DNA from: Telopea speciosissima
Lineage: Eukaryota; Streptophyta; Magnoliopsida; Proteales; Proteaceae
Assembly (NCBI RefSeq): GCF_018873765.1
Contig: NC_057922.1
Location: 17,311,563-17,375,562, forward strand
Direction: 5' to 3'
DNA: 64,000 nucleotides
Of this stretch, positions 1 through 11,328 are shown one piece after another; position 1 is the stretch's first letter, and the number at the start of each line of letters is the position of its first letter. The notes below the pieces were generated by a model that did no database searches, was not told the DNA's origin, and saw only the letters and a list, made by a program, of their open reading frames with translations. The translations under genes were made by a program, and so were the position numbers.

Positions 1-277
1 CAATATTAATTGATTTGCCTACTTTCACTTTGGATTGTTGATTTCTATCATTTTAAAATAATTATAATGGGTTGGCTTTTGGTTAATATTATATCCTAAG
101 TGGGACCTATATCCAATGGTGGGTCTCTTATTTTAGGTTTTGTTTTATTATTCATTTGCCACGTGTTGCATGTCAACATTAACAAATCCATATTGTATCC
201 CGATGGCCTCTTTTTTATCCATACCTATATTATCCTATTCTAGGGGTAGGAGAGGTAAGAATCAAGAGACTTGAACC
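1..277. other. AT-rich intergenic DNA
   Basis: No coding exon, RNA gene or recognisable repeat is seen. The segment ends in ACTTGAACC (269-277), which is repeated at 817-825 and is the left target duplication of the next element. Confidence 0.5.
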
Positions 278-816
278 TAGAGATGTAAACGGATCGAATT
301 CGATCGAATAGTGGCATTATCATATTCATATTCGATTATATTCAGACGGATTCGGATAATATCCTATCTGTTTACGTCTTTACCGTTTTATTGATGAGAG
401 TTAGGATTGAGACTTGAGAGTTTAGCAACTACCCTTTCTTCTATGCTTTTGTAGTCTTTGATTTTCTTACGTTTTCTATTTTTGATTTTATCTTGTATTT
501 ATTTTAATAGATATGTGATTCCATATATCACAATGCATAAAACAATATATATAAACCAGTAGAAAATCTAGAAAAAAAATCACATTATCTTAACTTATAA
601 AATTATAAAAATAAAAAAACTTAATCGAATAGACGGACACAAAGATATATTTTAAATATTTTATTACCGTCAGATTGCTAAACGAATCGAATAATAATCG
701 ATCGGATAGGGGGATAATCATATTCGTATCCGATTAGTTTTCGGATAGATTTGAATCTCCGAAATGGATACGAACGTAGATCGAATACGGATTTTCGAAT
801 ATCCATTTACATCCAA
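278..816. mobile_element. MITE-like DNA transposon, 9-bp target duplication (long relative of the 269-bp elements)
   Basis: Both ends carry GATGTAAAC/TGGAT-type inverted sequence and dense 'CGGATTCGGATA'-like degenerate repeats, with an AT-rich middle of about 270 bp. ACTTGAACC flanks both sides (269-277 and 817-825). The ends resemble the 269-bp elements at 3945-4213 and 56132-56400. A 9-bp duplication suggests a Mutator-type transposase; no coding sequence is present. Confidence 0.65.
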
Positions 817-875
817 ACTTGAACCCAAGACTTGACCCTCTTGTTTAGGTTTTCTTAAACCAAATATTAAGAAAT

Positions 876-1011
876 GGGTTCATGTGCTCTGTGCCACAGC
901 GCAGGCTGCGCCCATACACATGAGCCTGCCACTAGGGGGCAGGGTGGTCATTGTGCCCACCTCCATGTGTCTAGGCATAGCCTGTGCCCCCGGTGCAAAG
1001 AACATTCTCCT
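876..1011. mobile_element. GC-rich hairpin MITE, copy 1
   Basis: A 136-bp element containing CACAGCGCAGGCTGCGCCCA on one side and a diverged complementary arm ending in AAGAACATTCTCC. TTAAGAAAT is duplicated exactly at 867-875 and 1012-1020. Related copies lie at 18036-18160 and 36279-36422. Confidence 0.7.
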
Positions 1012-1020
1012 TTAAGAAAT

Positions 1021-1786
1021 TTACTTAATGCCGTTAAATAAATAAAAAAAAAAAAACAAAAAAAACAGAGTTGTTTTGTTGGCTTCCACGATAGTAAGGT
1101 TAATGAGATCATAACTCACAGGGAGAGGATTCCTCATGCCGACAGTGTGGGAGGAGAGGGGAGATTTTTCACATCACACCAATTACAGTGTGGATACAAT
1201 TTCATCGATAGAGAATCCACATGCTCAGAAATAAGAGAAAATGTTAATACGAGACCCACATGGTCAGGATGTGATAAAGCATCCACACATAATCCGCCTG
1301 GGAATCTTTTTCCTTAAATGATATTAGATGGACGTTTAAAAGCAAACTTAATTAATTTTGGATATGAACGTAAATATATGTTAATAAGTGTTTAAAAGGG
1401 AAGCTGTAGTTATAGGTCTAAATCAGGGAAGGAGTTGAACTCGTTCAAATATGGACTTCACAAAACCATACATTTATCATCACTTTTATTAATTTTGAGT
1501 CTCGACAATTAACTATTCCTAAAGCATCATCGAGTGGATATGGATAGGTTGAAATTAGGGTTCTAATAGCGTTGAATTAGCTTTAACTGCCATTAAATAA
1601 TGTAAAGCAAGATGGCCCATATGTGCTACACTTGTCTGCTAATGAGCGATAAATTTTCGATGGAAATCGCATGGTCAGATCTTCCGGCGACCGCAATCCC
1701 AACCATCTCAAGTGTTCAAAAGGAATAGTGTGTGTAGGGGGGCGGGTTAAGGTTGGCATTCATGCCTAATCTACTAAAGAGAGTGG
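1021..1786. other. Intergenic DNA, nothing recognised
   Basis: AT-rich with an A-rich tract near 1045-1065. No supported gene or element was found; this is part of the far upstream region of the BELL gene. Confidence 0.4.
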
Positions 1787-1843
1787 ACTTCGGTGCAATA
1801 ATAAGGTTGTTTCATTGCATCCTAGTGGTCATGGGTTCAAGTC
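1787..1843 (+). mobile_element. Au-like SINE head fragment
   Basis: A CGGTGCAATAATAAGG-like start, then CATCCTAGTGGTCATGGGTTCAAGTC, which includes a tRNA-type B box (GGTTCAAGTC). This order matches the 5' head of the plant Au SINE family as I know it. The body is not recognisable downstream, so it is a truncated, old copy. Confidence 0.5.
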
Positions 1844-1863
1844 GAAAAATCTTTGTACAAATT

Positions 1864-2043
1864 GGGATCTTTATCCCCTGAGGTTCGCTGACCGGTACAG
1901 TTGTACAGTTTCTCTCATAGGGGGGTTGAAATGACCATTTTACCCCCTGACCGAACACACTGTCCGGGCGGGATCCACCCCCCTTTTTATTAGAGGCACT
2001 AGGGAATCGTACTGGGCAGGGGAATCGCAGGTGATAAAAATTC
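1864..2043. mobile_element. Foldback MITE family A, copy 1 (180 bp)
   Basis: The left end GGGATCTTTATCCCCTG pairs with a right end CAGGTGATAAAAATTC. Internal arms are related to TTCCTCTAATAGGGGGG / CCCCCTTTTTATTAGAGG. The target duplication is GTACAAATT (1855-1863) against GTACAAATC (2044-2052). Four other copies have the same layout and nearly the same length. Confidence 0.75.
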
Positions 2044-2101
2044 GTACAAATCGGGTGTCAGAAGTCTCGCACACCTTTTCTTTTTCAATATTTTATCTTG
2101 C

Positions 2102-2279
2102 TTGGAATAATTATCTCCTCCAATTCACGGGTACCTCTAATTCCTCCAGTTCATCTAATAGGGAGGAGTGGATCCCACCCTGGGCTGTGCTTTCAGGCAA
2201 GGGGGAGGATGGTTATTTTCATCCCCATGTGAGAAATTAGAGGAATTGAAGGAGCAGCAAATTGACGGGGATAACGATT
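2102..2279. mobile_element. Foldback MITE family A, copy 2 (178 bp)
   Basis: TTGGAATAATTATCTCCTCC on the left matches the inverted GGGGATAACGATT end on the right, with an internal hairpin around CCTCTAAT/ATTAGAGG. Probable imperfect 9-bp duplication TTATCTTGC (2093-2101) / TTGCCTTGC (2280-2288). It lies only about 60 bp from copy 1. Confidence 0.7.
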
Positions 2280-2444
2280 TTGCCTTGCCTTGCCTTGCCA
2301 TGCCATGAAGAAGGGAGATCAGGGCAAAGGGTGAGCTTAAAGGAAGGGGAGATGGGAGGGACAAAGGGAGAGTTGGGGCTAATTAGTGCCAAAGAGTTAG
2401 TAGGACTTAGCCTCAACGTTTGTGGCCATGAAAGAGTCTTGAGA

Positions 2445-2450
<6 letters not shown>

Positions 2451-2503
<53 letters not shown>
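2451..2503. repeat. (GA)n microsatellite
   Basis: About 26 uninterrupted GA units. GA tracts can bind BBR/BPC factors near plant developmental genes, but this one lies about 3.7 kb upstream of the BELL start codon, so a regulatory role is only possible. Confidence 0.95.
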
Positions 2504-2504
<1 letters not shown>

Positions 2505-3194
2505 CAGTTCCGTCTAGAGAGGGACTTGTAGAAAACAAAAACAAAGAGACGCAAATTAAAGACCACAAATGCACCAACACATTTTCTTCCCAATTAAGAG
2601 ATGGGGCCCTTTCACTCTCCTTGTGAATCTATAATTTCTCTAAATTGTCTTCTAGCTAAAGGATTAATTCATACTGTACTCCCCTTTTCTCCTCGTCTCC
2701 TTTCTTTCCTTCCTTCTTTATGACTTTTTCAGCTGTATGTACTACTACTATCTATCATACCATGAAGAGGTGATCACTGTATATGTATATATATTACATT
2801 TTATATATGTTTGTGGACTCACTGTGAACATCAAGACTTGTGTAGTTGGGAAATCTCATATTGTACATATGCTTCATGCTTTCTAAATTTAAAACTTTTT
2901 TTCTATGAATGAATGCAACCAATATCTGTTCAAACTTTTTGGTTAATTTGATGGGTCATTTCTTTGAAGATGGACGTGCAAAAGTTAGTGATGCTGATGT
3001 CTGACTGTTCATGAAACTCCATCTCCATTTTAATCATGACCCACCATATGGGTTTTTTTAATTTATTGGATCATATGGCTATAAGTACCACATTGACATC
3101 AAAAAGATTATTGAAGGATTAGCTGAGAATTATTATATGGAAAGTAATTCCTTATTAGTACTACTAATATATAGTTGTCTTATAACAATAACCA

Positions 3195-3322
3195 CTGTAA
3201 GGTCTGGTGAGGGTCATAGTGTATGCCATTTTACCCTTATTTTTACAAATAAAGGGGTTGTTTCCAGACTTGAACCCGTGACCACTTGATCACAATGGAA
3301 CAATCTTATTGTCGCACCAAGG
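3195..3322 (-). mobile_element. Au-like SINE, antisense copy
   Basis: Read on the minus strand it runs from CCTTGGTGCGACAATAAG through GTGGTCACGGGTTCAAGTC (tRNA-like B box) to a body with GGAAACAACCCC, GGGTAAAATGGC and GACCCTCACCAGACC. This order is characteristic of the Au SINE consensus. The 3' end after AGACCTTACAG is missing or diverged, and no target duplication was found. Confidence 0.65.
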
Positions 3323-3944
3323 GTAACTGAGATTTGAATAAATAATGGGTTTGAACCTTATTGTCCCCCTTAATTTTCTATCAAGTAAATTTTAAACCTT
3401 AGTCTCACACTTTATGATTGCATGAGATACTTATTAATATCACTCTTAATCAATCAATTTCACTTCCTTAAGTTTCACTTTCTAAAGACTAACTTACATA
3501 AGAGCAAAACACACATCAGCAAATCTTCCTTCTCTTTCTCTTACATTCTGAAAATTACACTTAAATTTTTTTTTCTAGGGAGGAGGGGGGTTTCGTTCTT
3601 CTTTTCATGTTTATCGAAGATAAATAATTTATATATATATCAGATATGTTGTTGTAGTTGAGCAGGTCAGAGGGGGCCACACATGCTATCCGTTTTGTTT
3701 ATCAAAATATTTCTTTTGATTTATTTCAAGTTTTATCTCATAATAAATATTGTAAGAATGAAATAACATGTGTGACTTCTTGTTTTAGTCTCTTTCTTAG
3801 GAAAAGAAGTAGAATATGTAGTGAAGATAGTGACAGTAAATAGAACAGCACTAGAGCACCAAAGTAACAAAGAAGAAATTTTTATGAAATGTACCTATAT
3901 ATAGAAATAGAATCAATTTTTTCTTTTTAATATAAAAATGAAAA
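3323..3944. other. Intergenic DNA
   Basis: AT-rich, pyrimidine-rich patches; the short open frames lack coding character. AAATGAAAA at 3936-3944 is the left duplication of the next element. Confidence 0.4.
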
Positions 3945-4213
3945 TAGGGTCATAAATGGATCGGATTCGGTTCGGATAGTGCTATATCCGCATCCGCATC
4001 CGATTAGCTATTGGACGGATTCGGATAGTGCTGAACGGATGTAGATACGGATACAGATTGAATATTTTATCCGTTTACATGTAAATATAACTTTTCGGAT
4101 AGCTATAGCCTATCCGTATCCGCATCCGTTTAGCTTTCGGACTGATTCGGATAGTGCTAAACGGATACGGACACAGATTCGAAAACGGATTTCAGCTATT
4201 CATTTACACTCCT
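3945..4213. mobile_element. 269-bp MITE with CGGATTCGGATA repeats, copy 1
   Basis: Starts TAGGGTCATAAATGGATCGG and ends with the inverted relative CATTTACACTCCT. The interior is a set of imperfect repeats of 'ACGGATACGGATA' and 'TATCCGCATCCG'. AAATGAAAA is duplicated exactly at 3936-3944 and 4214-4222. The element at 56132 has the same length. Confidence 0.8.
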
Positions 4214-4701
4214 AAATGAAAAGCAACACTACATGCCTTTAGTCATTGATCTAGACTTTTCATTTGATGCCTAATGGGTCCCCCCCCCCCTTATGATTCA
4301 AGACTCCAGCTTGATCGGACAGTCATAAATATCCAACTTCATTTTAAATTTTTTTTTTTTTTTACAATTTGCTCTCCACTTGATGATCAGGGGAAAATGG
4401 TTAAAAGCTCATAGGTAGAATAAATAAATTCTATTTTTAGATAATTCTCATTTTGTCTTAACTTTGATTACCATGATCAAAACTATTTTTATTCAAATTA
4501 GTTTATATGGATTCTCTATGTATATCTTTGTAGTTGGTGTTATGGTGGTGGTTGGATGGATTTTTTAATATTTAAATTGTTTGATTTGCGAACTCTGACA
4601 TCTAACTACAAAAAATAAATAAATAAATTAAAAATAAAAAAATAAAATAAAAGACAAAAGTAGATATATCTCTTAATTTAATGGCAAGGCCCTCTTCCTC
4701 C

Positions 4702-4710
<9 letters not shown>

Positions 4711-4747
<37 letters not shown>
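4711..4747. repeat. (CT)n microsatellite
   Basis: A CT-dinucleotide run interrupted once by TTT. It lies about 0.9 kb upstream of the proposed BELL TATA box, with several more pyrimidine-rich patches to 5260. Confidence 0.9.
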
Positions 4748-4750
<3 letters not shown>

Positions 4751-5601
4751 GGCTTCTATTATAATAAATTTTGGCTGGAAGTAGACGTTTCCTCGTTTTT
4801 CAGCTTTTTCTATCTTCTGACACACTTAGAAAGAGGTTTTAACACCTCTCTCTCACTCTGAAAGGTTCTTTCTTTGTTTCTTCATCAAACGTGCCTGCAT
4901 CTAATGATTTGAAAAGGAGCGTCAAATCAGTGAAGTTTCCCTTGTGTTGATCCATTCGCAGGTGCTCTACACAAAACCGTAACCATAATAATAGAGAAAG
5001 AGATAGAGAGAAATAGGGGGCCGTGTGAAGAAGGGTAAGAGCCGTATCTCCCCCTTTCATCACCAAATCAACTACCCCTTTAAATTTTTTGTTATTATTA
5101 TCAATCTTCTCCTCTTCTGTTGTTGTTGTTGTTCTATGGAAGATTTTGCTATAAATGTTTGGATAATGAATAAAGAAAAGCTTTGGGTATCTTTTTTTTT
5201 TTCATGTTTTTTAAACCCATCTCTCTTTCTCTTTCTCTCTCCACGCTTTTCCTTTTCATAGGGATTGCTGTAAACAATTGAATCTGACAGGGGAGAATCC
5301 AAAGTGAATTGAGTGATACATTGATGGATAGAAAGAGAGAGATAGATGAGAGGGTGTTCTGTTCTGTTCTGTGCTCTGATGTATCAGTCTTATTAGAGTA
5401 TTTTAAAGCTATAATAGTATGGTCCTTAGCTCTGTCTCTGCAAGATTGTTGATGGGTTTTGTGTGTCACTGTAAGTTAAATTCTCCTCCTTTGTTGCAGA
5501 TGATGAAGCACGTGCAATCAGATTTCCATCACACAATATCAATAGCAATTAATATTTTAATCGAAACTCTCCCTTCTCTCTCTCTTGCTCTAAGCCATTA
5601 G

Positions 5602-5612
5602 TATATATAAAA
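5602..5612 (+). promoter_or_regulatory. Candidate TATA box of the BELL gene
   Basis: TATATATAAAA is followed about 30-45 bp downstream by a pyrimidine-rich initiator-like stretch (CCCTCTCTACATC), giving a leader of about 530 nt. Other start sites upstream (for example near 4,800-4,900) cannot be excluded, because BELL genes often have leader introns. Confidence 0.45.
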
Positions 5613-5801
5613 CCCATGGCTGCTGCAAAGTTGTCTTCCCTCTCTACATCTATATGATTACATCTGCTCCTTCTTCTTCTTCTTTAGACTTTGTACTCTG
5701 CTGAAGAAAAGAGGAAAGAGAAAAGAAGAAAAGCAAGGATCTTTTGAACCTTGAATTTAAACTGAATTATGAAATATGGGTTTTGATTGGAGTTCATAGT
5801 T

Positions 5802-5921
5802 ATGGTATATGGGTTTCAAACCAAAATTCTTGCTTTCTATCTGGTCATCATCGTTTTCCTTCCATTTTGGTTACTTTCAGGTGCTCTCCAAGACAAAGAC
5901 GATCAGAGGAATTGGAGTTAG
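5802..5921 (+). other. Upstream ORF (39 codons) in the BELL leader
   Basis: ATG at 5802 opens a 39-codon frame ending TAG 5919-5921, rich in hydrophobic residues, if the leader is unspliced here. Shorter ATG-stop frames also occur in the leader (two at 5769-5805, others near 5979 and 5998). TTACTTTCAG at 5871-5880 resembles a 3' splice site, so part of this frame may be intronic. Translation is inferred only. Confidence 0.35.
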
Positions 5922-6176
5922 CAGCATAGAAATCTGAAGATTGAATTTTGATTGCGAACCAACAACCCAAGCTACGAAATGGGCTGAATTGCAGATATGG
6001 ATTGATACTTTGATTAGATATAAGAGAGGCAGGAGAAGGGGAAGAGGAAGAAAGAAAGAAAGAGAAAGACAGCAGTGGTAGTGACTGTGAAGAGTGAGAA
6101 AGATTGTAGATTGGTGGTGGTCTAAGCCTAACGTAGTCCCTTTTCAGCAAATATAAGAAGATCTATTTTCAAATCG

Positions 6177-9100
6177 ATGGCGACGTACTTTCATGGAACT
6201 TCGGAAATCCAAGCTGACGGGTTACAGACGCTTTATCTGATGAACCCTGGCTATGTCGGATACCCTGACGCACAACCCCCAACCAACATGGTTTTCCTCA
6301 ATTCCGCCGGAAATACCTTGAACTCTGCAAACCTCTCTCATCCACCACAACCCCAGCAGAGCCAGCACTTGGTCGGAATCCCACTTCAGTCCGCCTCCGT
6401 TGCCGCGGCAGCCGCCACTTCCGCAGCGTCGCAAGACCCCGGCCGCCAATCGGTGCATGCCCACCACGAGATGTCGCTCATTCATGGCTTTGTCCCTCGC
6501 GTTCACTACAATCTATGGACGTCCATGGACCCGACGGCGGGAGCCACCGGAGGCCAGCAAACCACCCAACAGCACCATATTCCGACGTCAGTTGCAAACA
6601 ATTCGGTCAGTAGCGGTGTCACCGACGTTTCCTCGCAATTGGGTCTTCGTCGGTCGATCATGCCGCCGTCTCAACAAGGGCTGTCTCTGAGCCTCTCGCC
6701 GCAGCAGTCAGTTTATGGGTCTTACCGTCCGGAGTCTGATATTCCGGTCACAGGCCAAGCCTCAGCGATATCTCCGACAAACGGCAACGACATGAGGATG
6801 TCAGGCGGCGGCGGCTCATCTCCGTCTGCGTCGGTGGTGCCCAATGGGATTTCTGGTATGCAGAGTGTTCTGTTGGGTTCCAAGTACTTGAAGGCCGCCC
6901 AACAGCTGCTCGATGAAGTCGTTAATGTCGGGAATGGAATAAAGAATGAATTTTCAAAGGGGGTTAAAGAGCAGGATAAAATAAACAGAGAGTCTACTAC
7001 TGCCACCGGAGAAGGTTCAAGCGGTGCTGGAGGTGAAACAAGCACAAAGCGTGGAGCAGAGCTCACAACTGCAGAGAGACAGGAGCTTCAGATGAAGAAG
7101 GCTAAGCTTGTTAGTATGCTTGATGAGGTATGTTAATGGCGCATTTAGTGAGGTTTCAATAAATTCTTCAAAAATTCTGTACATAGAGGGGGACTTCATT
7201 TCAGCAATTCCAGTAAGGTTTGGTGTTTGAAAGCGAACCCCATCAATTCAGAATCACATAAAAGGATCAATTTTGAGAAGTTGGGTATCCATCAATTTAA
7301 GTTGGGTTACAGTTTATTATTATTATTTTTGTTCGAAGAAATAAATTCAAGAAAAAAGATTTGATTTTAGTGAGTTAAAATCTGCAAAAATATTTCATTC
7401 ATGGAAAAAATTCTCTCTCTTTTTCAAATGCCTTTTAATATATATTTGTGGAGGACTCAGGAATTTCAGATGAGGATTTGTCTGGTTTCAATTTGTTTCT
7501 TACTTTTTCTTTTTATTGGTTGAATTTGTTTCAATCTTAAACATAGAGTATGCTTTGGATTCCTTATTCTTCCGAAGGAATCAAGAATCAAAGTCTGATT
7601 ACTCTTTTATATATATTCTTCCTTGATTGATAATTCATTAATATCTCCCAATGGGTTCTTTGTGATTTTGAAGGTGGAACAAAGATACAGGCAATATCAT
7701 CACCAAATGCAGATAGTAGTTTCTTCATTTGAACAAGCAGCAGGGTTCGGTTCTGCGAAAACATATACAGCCCTTGCTCTGCAGACGATCTCAAAGCAAT
7801 TCAGGTGTCTGAAAGATGCAATTTCAGCTCAAATCAGAGCTACAAGCAAGAGCTTAGGTGAAGAAGAGTGCTTAGGAGGGAAAACTGAAGGTTCTAGACT
7901 AAGGTTCGTTGATCATCAACTTCGACAACAACGGGCACTTCAACAGCTAGGAATGATGCAACACAATGCTTGGAGACCTCAGAGAGGATTGCCGGAAAGA
8001 TCTGTTTCTGTTCTTCGTGCCTGGCTATTCGAGCACTTCCTTCACCCGTGAGTATCTCTATATAATCCCCTTCTGACGTCTCTGCTTTTTAACCACAAAG
8101 TAATTTTTATTATTGAACTTCTGCACCTGTGTTGCTAATATTGCAGATATCCCAAGGATTCAGACAAACACATGCTTGCAAAGCAAACAGGGCTTACTAG
8201 GAGCCAGGTTGGGTCAACAATTTGCTAATTTCTTCCTCAGTTCTGCTTTCTCAAGTTTTTGTTATGTTTTCAAAATTAGCATAGATCTGACTTAAAAAGA
8301 GTTTTAATTATGGGATAATAATGGATGCAGGTCTCCAACTGGTTCATAAATGCTCGAGTTCGTCTATGGAAGCCAATGGTTGAAGAAATGTATCTGGAGG
8401 AAATCAAAGAACATGAACAGAATGGAGGGTCATCAGAGGAGAAAACAAGTAAAAGTGAACTCAATGAAGAGTCATCTGTGTCTAAATTAACTGCTCAGCA
8501 AGAGAACAGTACTCCAGTTAGAGCAGACCGCAACAAAAATCTCAAGTTAAATATTGAAGGCAATCCAACTCATGCCAACCCAAATAATTCTCCATTATCT
8601 GCTGCAATTTCGAGTCCTTCAACATCGACAATGGGTGGAAACATCCAAGCCCAATGTGGATTCTCCCTTATCGGGTCACCATCTTCGGATGTGGGAGCAG
8701 CAGGGCTCATGCAAGGAAGTCCCAAGAAGTCCAGGACAAACAACTTGCAGAATTCACAGAGTAGCTTTGCATCCATGGACATGGACGTGAAGCCTGCAGG
8801 GGAGAATAACAACAGAGATTTCAGTGCGAAATTCGGTGATGAAAGACAGAGCAGAGATGGTTACTCATTATTAATGGGAGGAACAAGTCATGGAGGAGGA
8901 GGAGGATTTGGTGGATATTCAATTGGGGAGCTTGGGAGGTTTGATCCTGAGCAATTCCCACCACCTAGGTTCTCTGGCAATGGAGTTTCACTTACTCTTG
9001 GTCTTCCCCATTGTGAAAACCTCTCTCTCTCAGGAACTCATCATCAACAGACCTACCTACCAAACCAGAACAATATTCAACTGGGAAGGAGACTCGAGAT

Positions 9101-9248
9101 GGCGGGGAATACTGGAGAACCTAATAATGATTTCTGTGGGATAAACACTACTACTCCAACTTCTCATTCCACTGCCACTTATGAGAGCATCAACCTTCAG
9201 AACAGAAAGAGGTTTGCAGCACAGTTGTTACCGGATTTCGTGGCCTGA
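6177..9248 (+). CDS. BLH1: BEL1-like homeodomain (TALE) transcription factor, BLH1 type
   Basis: Coding exons 6177-7127, 7674-8047, 8147-8207 and 8331-9248 join in frame to 767 aa; all introns are GT-AG. Start [12 protein letters not shown] and end AQLLPDFVA match the termini of Arabidopsis BLH1 (about 680 aa). Visible parts: GLSLSLS motif near residues 168-174; SKY box ([15 protein letters not shown]) near 235-250; BELL domain about 297-385; TALE homeodomain about 417-482 with the three-residue loop PYP and helix-3 motif [18 protein letters not shown] (ZIBEL-type) near 680. The 61-bp third exon inside the homeodomain is typical of the family. BELL proteins bind DNA as nuclear heterodimers with KNOX proteins; BLH1 is linked in Arabidopsis to embryo-sac patterning and ABA/seedling responses. 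Alanine, glutamine and glycine tracts lengthen the N-terminal part. Family assignment is firm; the BLH1 ortholog call rests on the two termini. Confidence 0.95.
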
Positions 9249-9700
9249 AGGATCGATGGGCACCATGAACCATATATCATTTCCTCCACCTTAATTCTTC
9301 AATCTCTCTGATCACTTCAATTACACATCTCAGTAGATGTGTTCTTTGAGGATTTGGGTAAGCTTGTAGGGTTTCCAATCCAAATCATTGGATCAGGGGA
9401 AGACAGAGAAGGAGACCGAGGAGATAAATGTGACACAGTACTCTCCCTCTCCTCCTCTTGCCTTCTTTTCTGAGGAAGAGAGGATTAATTTTAAGCCTAG
9501 TTAGTGTAAAGAAAGAAGGAAAGTTACTTTTAGTAGTACAGCTAGATTTATACTTCAGGAGATCCATTTGTGTTTCTTGATAGTGTAGGAGCTCAGATCT
9601 TATGGTTGGGGATTGTATATCAAATTTATACCTTTTGGAGATATGTAGATGTCTTAAATTAATATGCAAATCAGTTATTGGGTATACAAATATATGTTTG
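9249..9700 (+). other. Probable 3' untranslated region of the BELL gene
   Basis: T/A-rich sequence directly after the TGA stop with no coding character. The polyadenylation point cannot be fixed; no clear AATAAA is seen before about 9,700. Confidence 0.4.
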
Positions 9701-9941
9701 TAGACTTTATATATGTTGATTCATGTTTATAATTGTAATAATCCATCACATATTCACATGTTTAATTGAAAGAATGGAGGAGGACCATACTGGTAAGAAA
9801 TTTCTTTCTCTAGCATGGAATTTAGTTGGTGATGCTGGATAAGAATTTTTTTTTACAAGTTATAATTTTTCACTTCTGAATCACTTTGTAGAATCACAAT
9901 GGGTTGATATATTTACCCTAAAATAAGTTGAAGGGTGTAGT

Positions 9942-10004
9942 ATCCACTGGACAAGGCTCATAATGTACGCGACCTTACCCTTGTTTCGCAGAGAGGCTGT
10001 TTTC
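9942..10004 (-). mobile_element. Au-like SINE body fragment, antisense
   Basis: The plus strand reads ...GACAAGGCTCATAATGTACGCG..., then CCTTACCCTTGTTTCGCAGAGAGGCTG. This is the inverted Au SINE body with an internal deletion relative to the family as I remember it. The head with the B box is absent. Confidence 0.5.
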
Positions 10005-11090
10005 AGAAATAAGTTCCAAAAACAATTGCATTTTACTGATAATGATAGAGAATCATTTATAATTAATTGCTATATATAGAGGTTGAAGTATGACAACTGA
10101 AAAGAAAATGAGGAAAAGATTGATTGTGTGGTGTGGAAAGTAGATATAAAATGGGACAAAGTTTTCATGCAAATGCTGCCCGTAATTGCAGGCGCCGAAA
10201 TGGAATACCGCTCCGATTAAAAGGGGTATTTTGGAAAATACTATAACTTATAGGGGTATTTGCAAACCCATAGGGGTAGAGAATTATTCCATGTTGGCCT
10301 TTTTTCATGTTTTGCCATACCATATAAATTAATTTTCTCATTTTTCATTAAATACTTGTCCAATTATTTTAATCAAATATCAACCCATAATTTGATCAAA
10401 TAGTTTTTTTGTAAAGGATGACATCAAAACACATGAAACTTCTGAGACACATACTAAATGGTTATTTAATTAACTACCTAATGATTTATTTTTTATATGT
10501 CGCACCGCTTCTAGAACTTAAACTACCATGTATATACGCAAAGTTGAAGAGAAAAATGAAACAAATTTATTCGACAAAGAATATTTACAGATAAGTATAC
10601 CTAATAATATAGAAATTGTGAAGGGATTCAATGGTCTGCCAACCATGCAGTTTTAAGATTACAATTGGAAGAGAGAACCAAAAGGAGTATCGCCCAAATA
10701 GGGGGATGGCCACTGGATGGGTTCTATTCCATTTCCATGGTCTAGCACTTCAAACCACGGTGTCAGTTACATGATCAACGGATCAAAAAACTTTCTTCTT
10801 TAAAAAAATTATATTATTAAATAATTACTAATTAAAAGATGATTTGGTTTCTCAAAATATAATTAGATGTAATGGGAGTATTTTGTATGTGGATATTGAT
10901 TATAAGGTAGCCAATGTGTCCGTAAGAATGCATGTATTAAGACATTTTTTAACCTAATAATTCTATAACTAACTCCTATCGAATGAATTGTTTTGATAAG
11001 TAACACTTGTAGAACTATAACTGCCAGCTACATGCGCAAGGCTGAAGGTGATAATCAAACAAATTTATTGGACAAAGAATATATAGAGAC

Positions 11091-11328
11091 AAGTAAATAA
11101 ATTCATTCTTATAACTAATACATAGAAATATATTAAATAAATAATTAAATTCCGGGTGCAAGTTGTTGTCACCGAAATGGTGAAGTGATGTAACCTTTTT
11201 CTTATTGTCATAGAGATAAGGAAGTAAATTCATTGTTATAACTAATAGATAGAAATATATTAAAGAATAATTAATTACTGGCTGTAGCTTGTTGTCACCA
11301 AAATAGTGGTGAGGTGATGTAACCTTCT
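11091..11328. repeat. Two-copy tandem repeat, about 110 bp unit
   Basis: About 11091-11200 and 11218-11328 align through AGTAAAT...ATTCATT.TTATAACTAATA.ATAGAAATATATTAAA and GTTGTCACC.AAAT..TGA.GTGATGTAACCTT. The copies have diverged by scattered substitutions and small indels. Confidence 0.75.

Noticed and set aside
1826..1843. tRNA gene suggested by a B box
   Set aside because: No matching A box, acceptor stem or cloverleaf; the surrounding sequence fits an Au SINE head.
2237..2593. Open frames rich in Ser-Leu or Glu-Arg over the GA/CT tracts (also near 4,839-5,302 and 38,254-38,596)
   Set aside because: They are translations of microsatellites, read through on both strands, with no coding conservation.
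6222..6506. Open frames on the opposite strand or other frames of BLH1 exons
   Set aside because: Shadows of the real coding frame; they cross no splice sites and show no domains.
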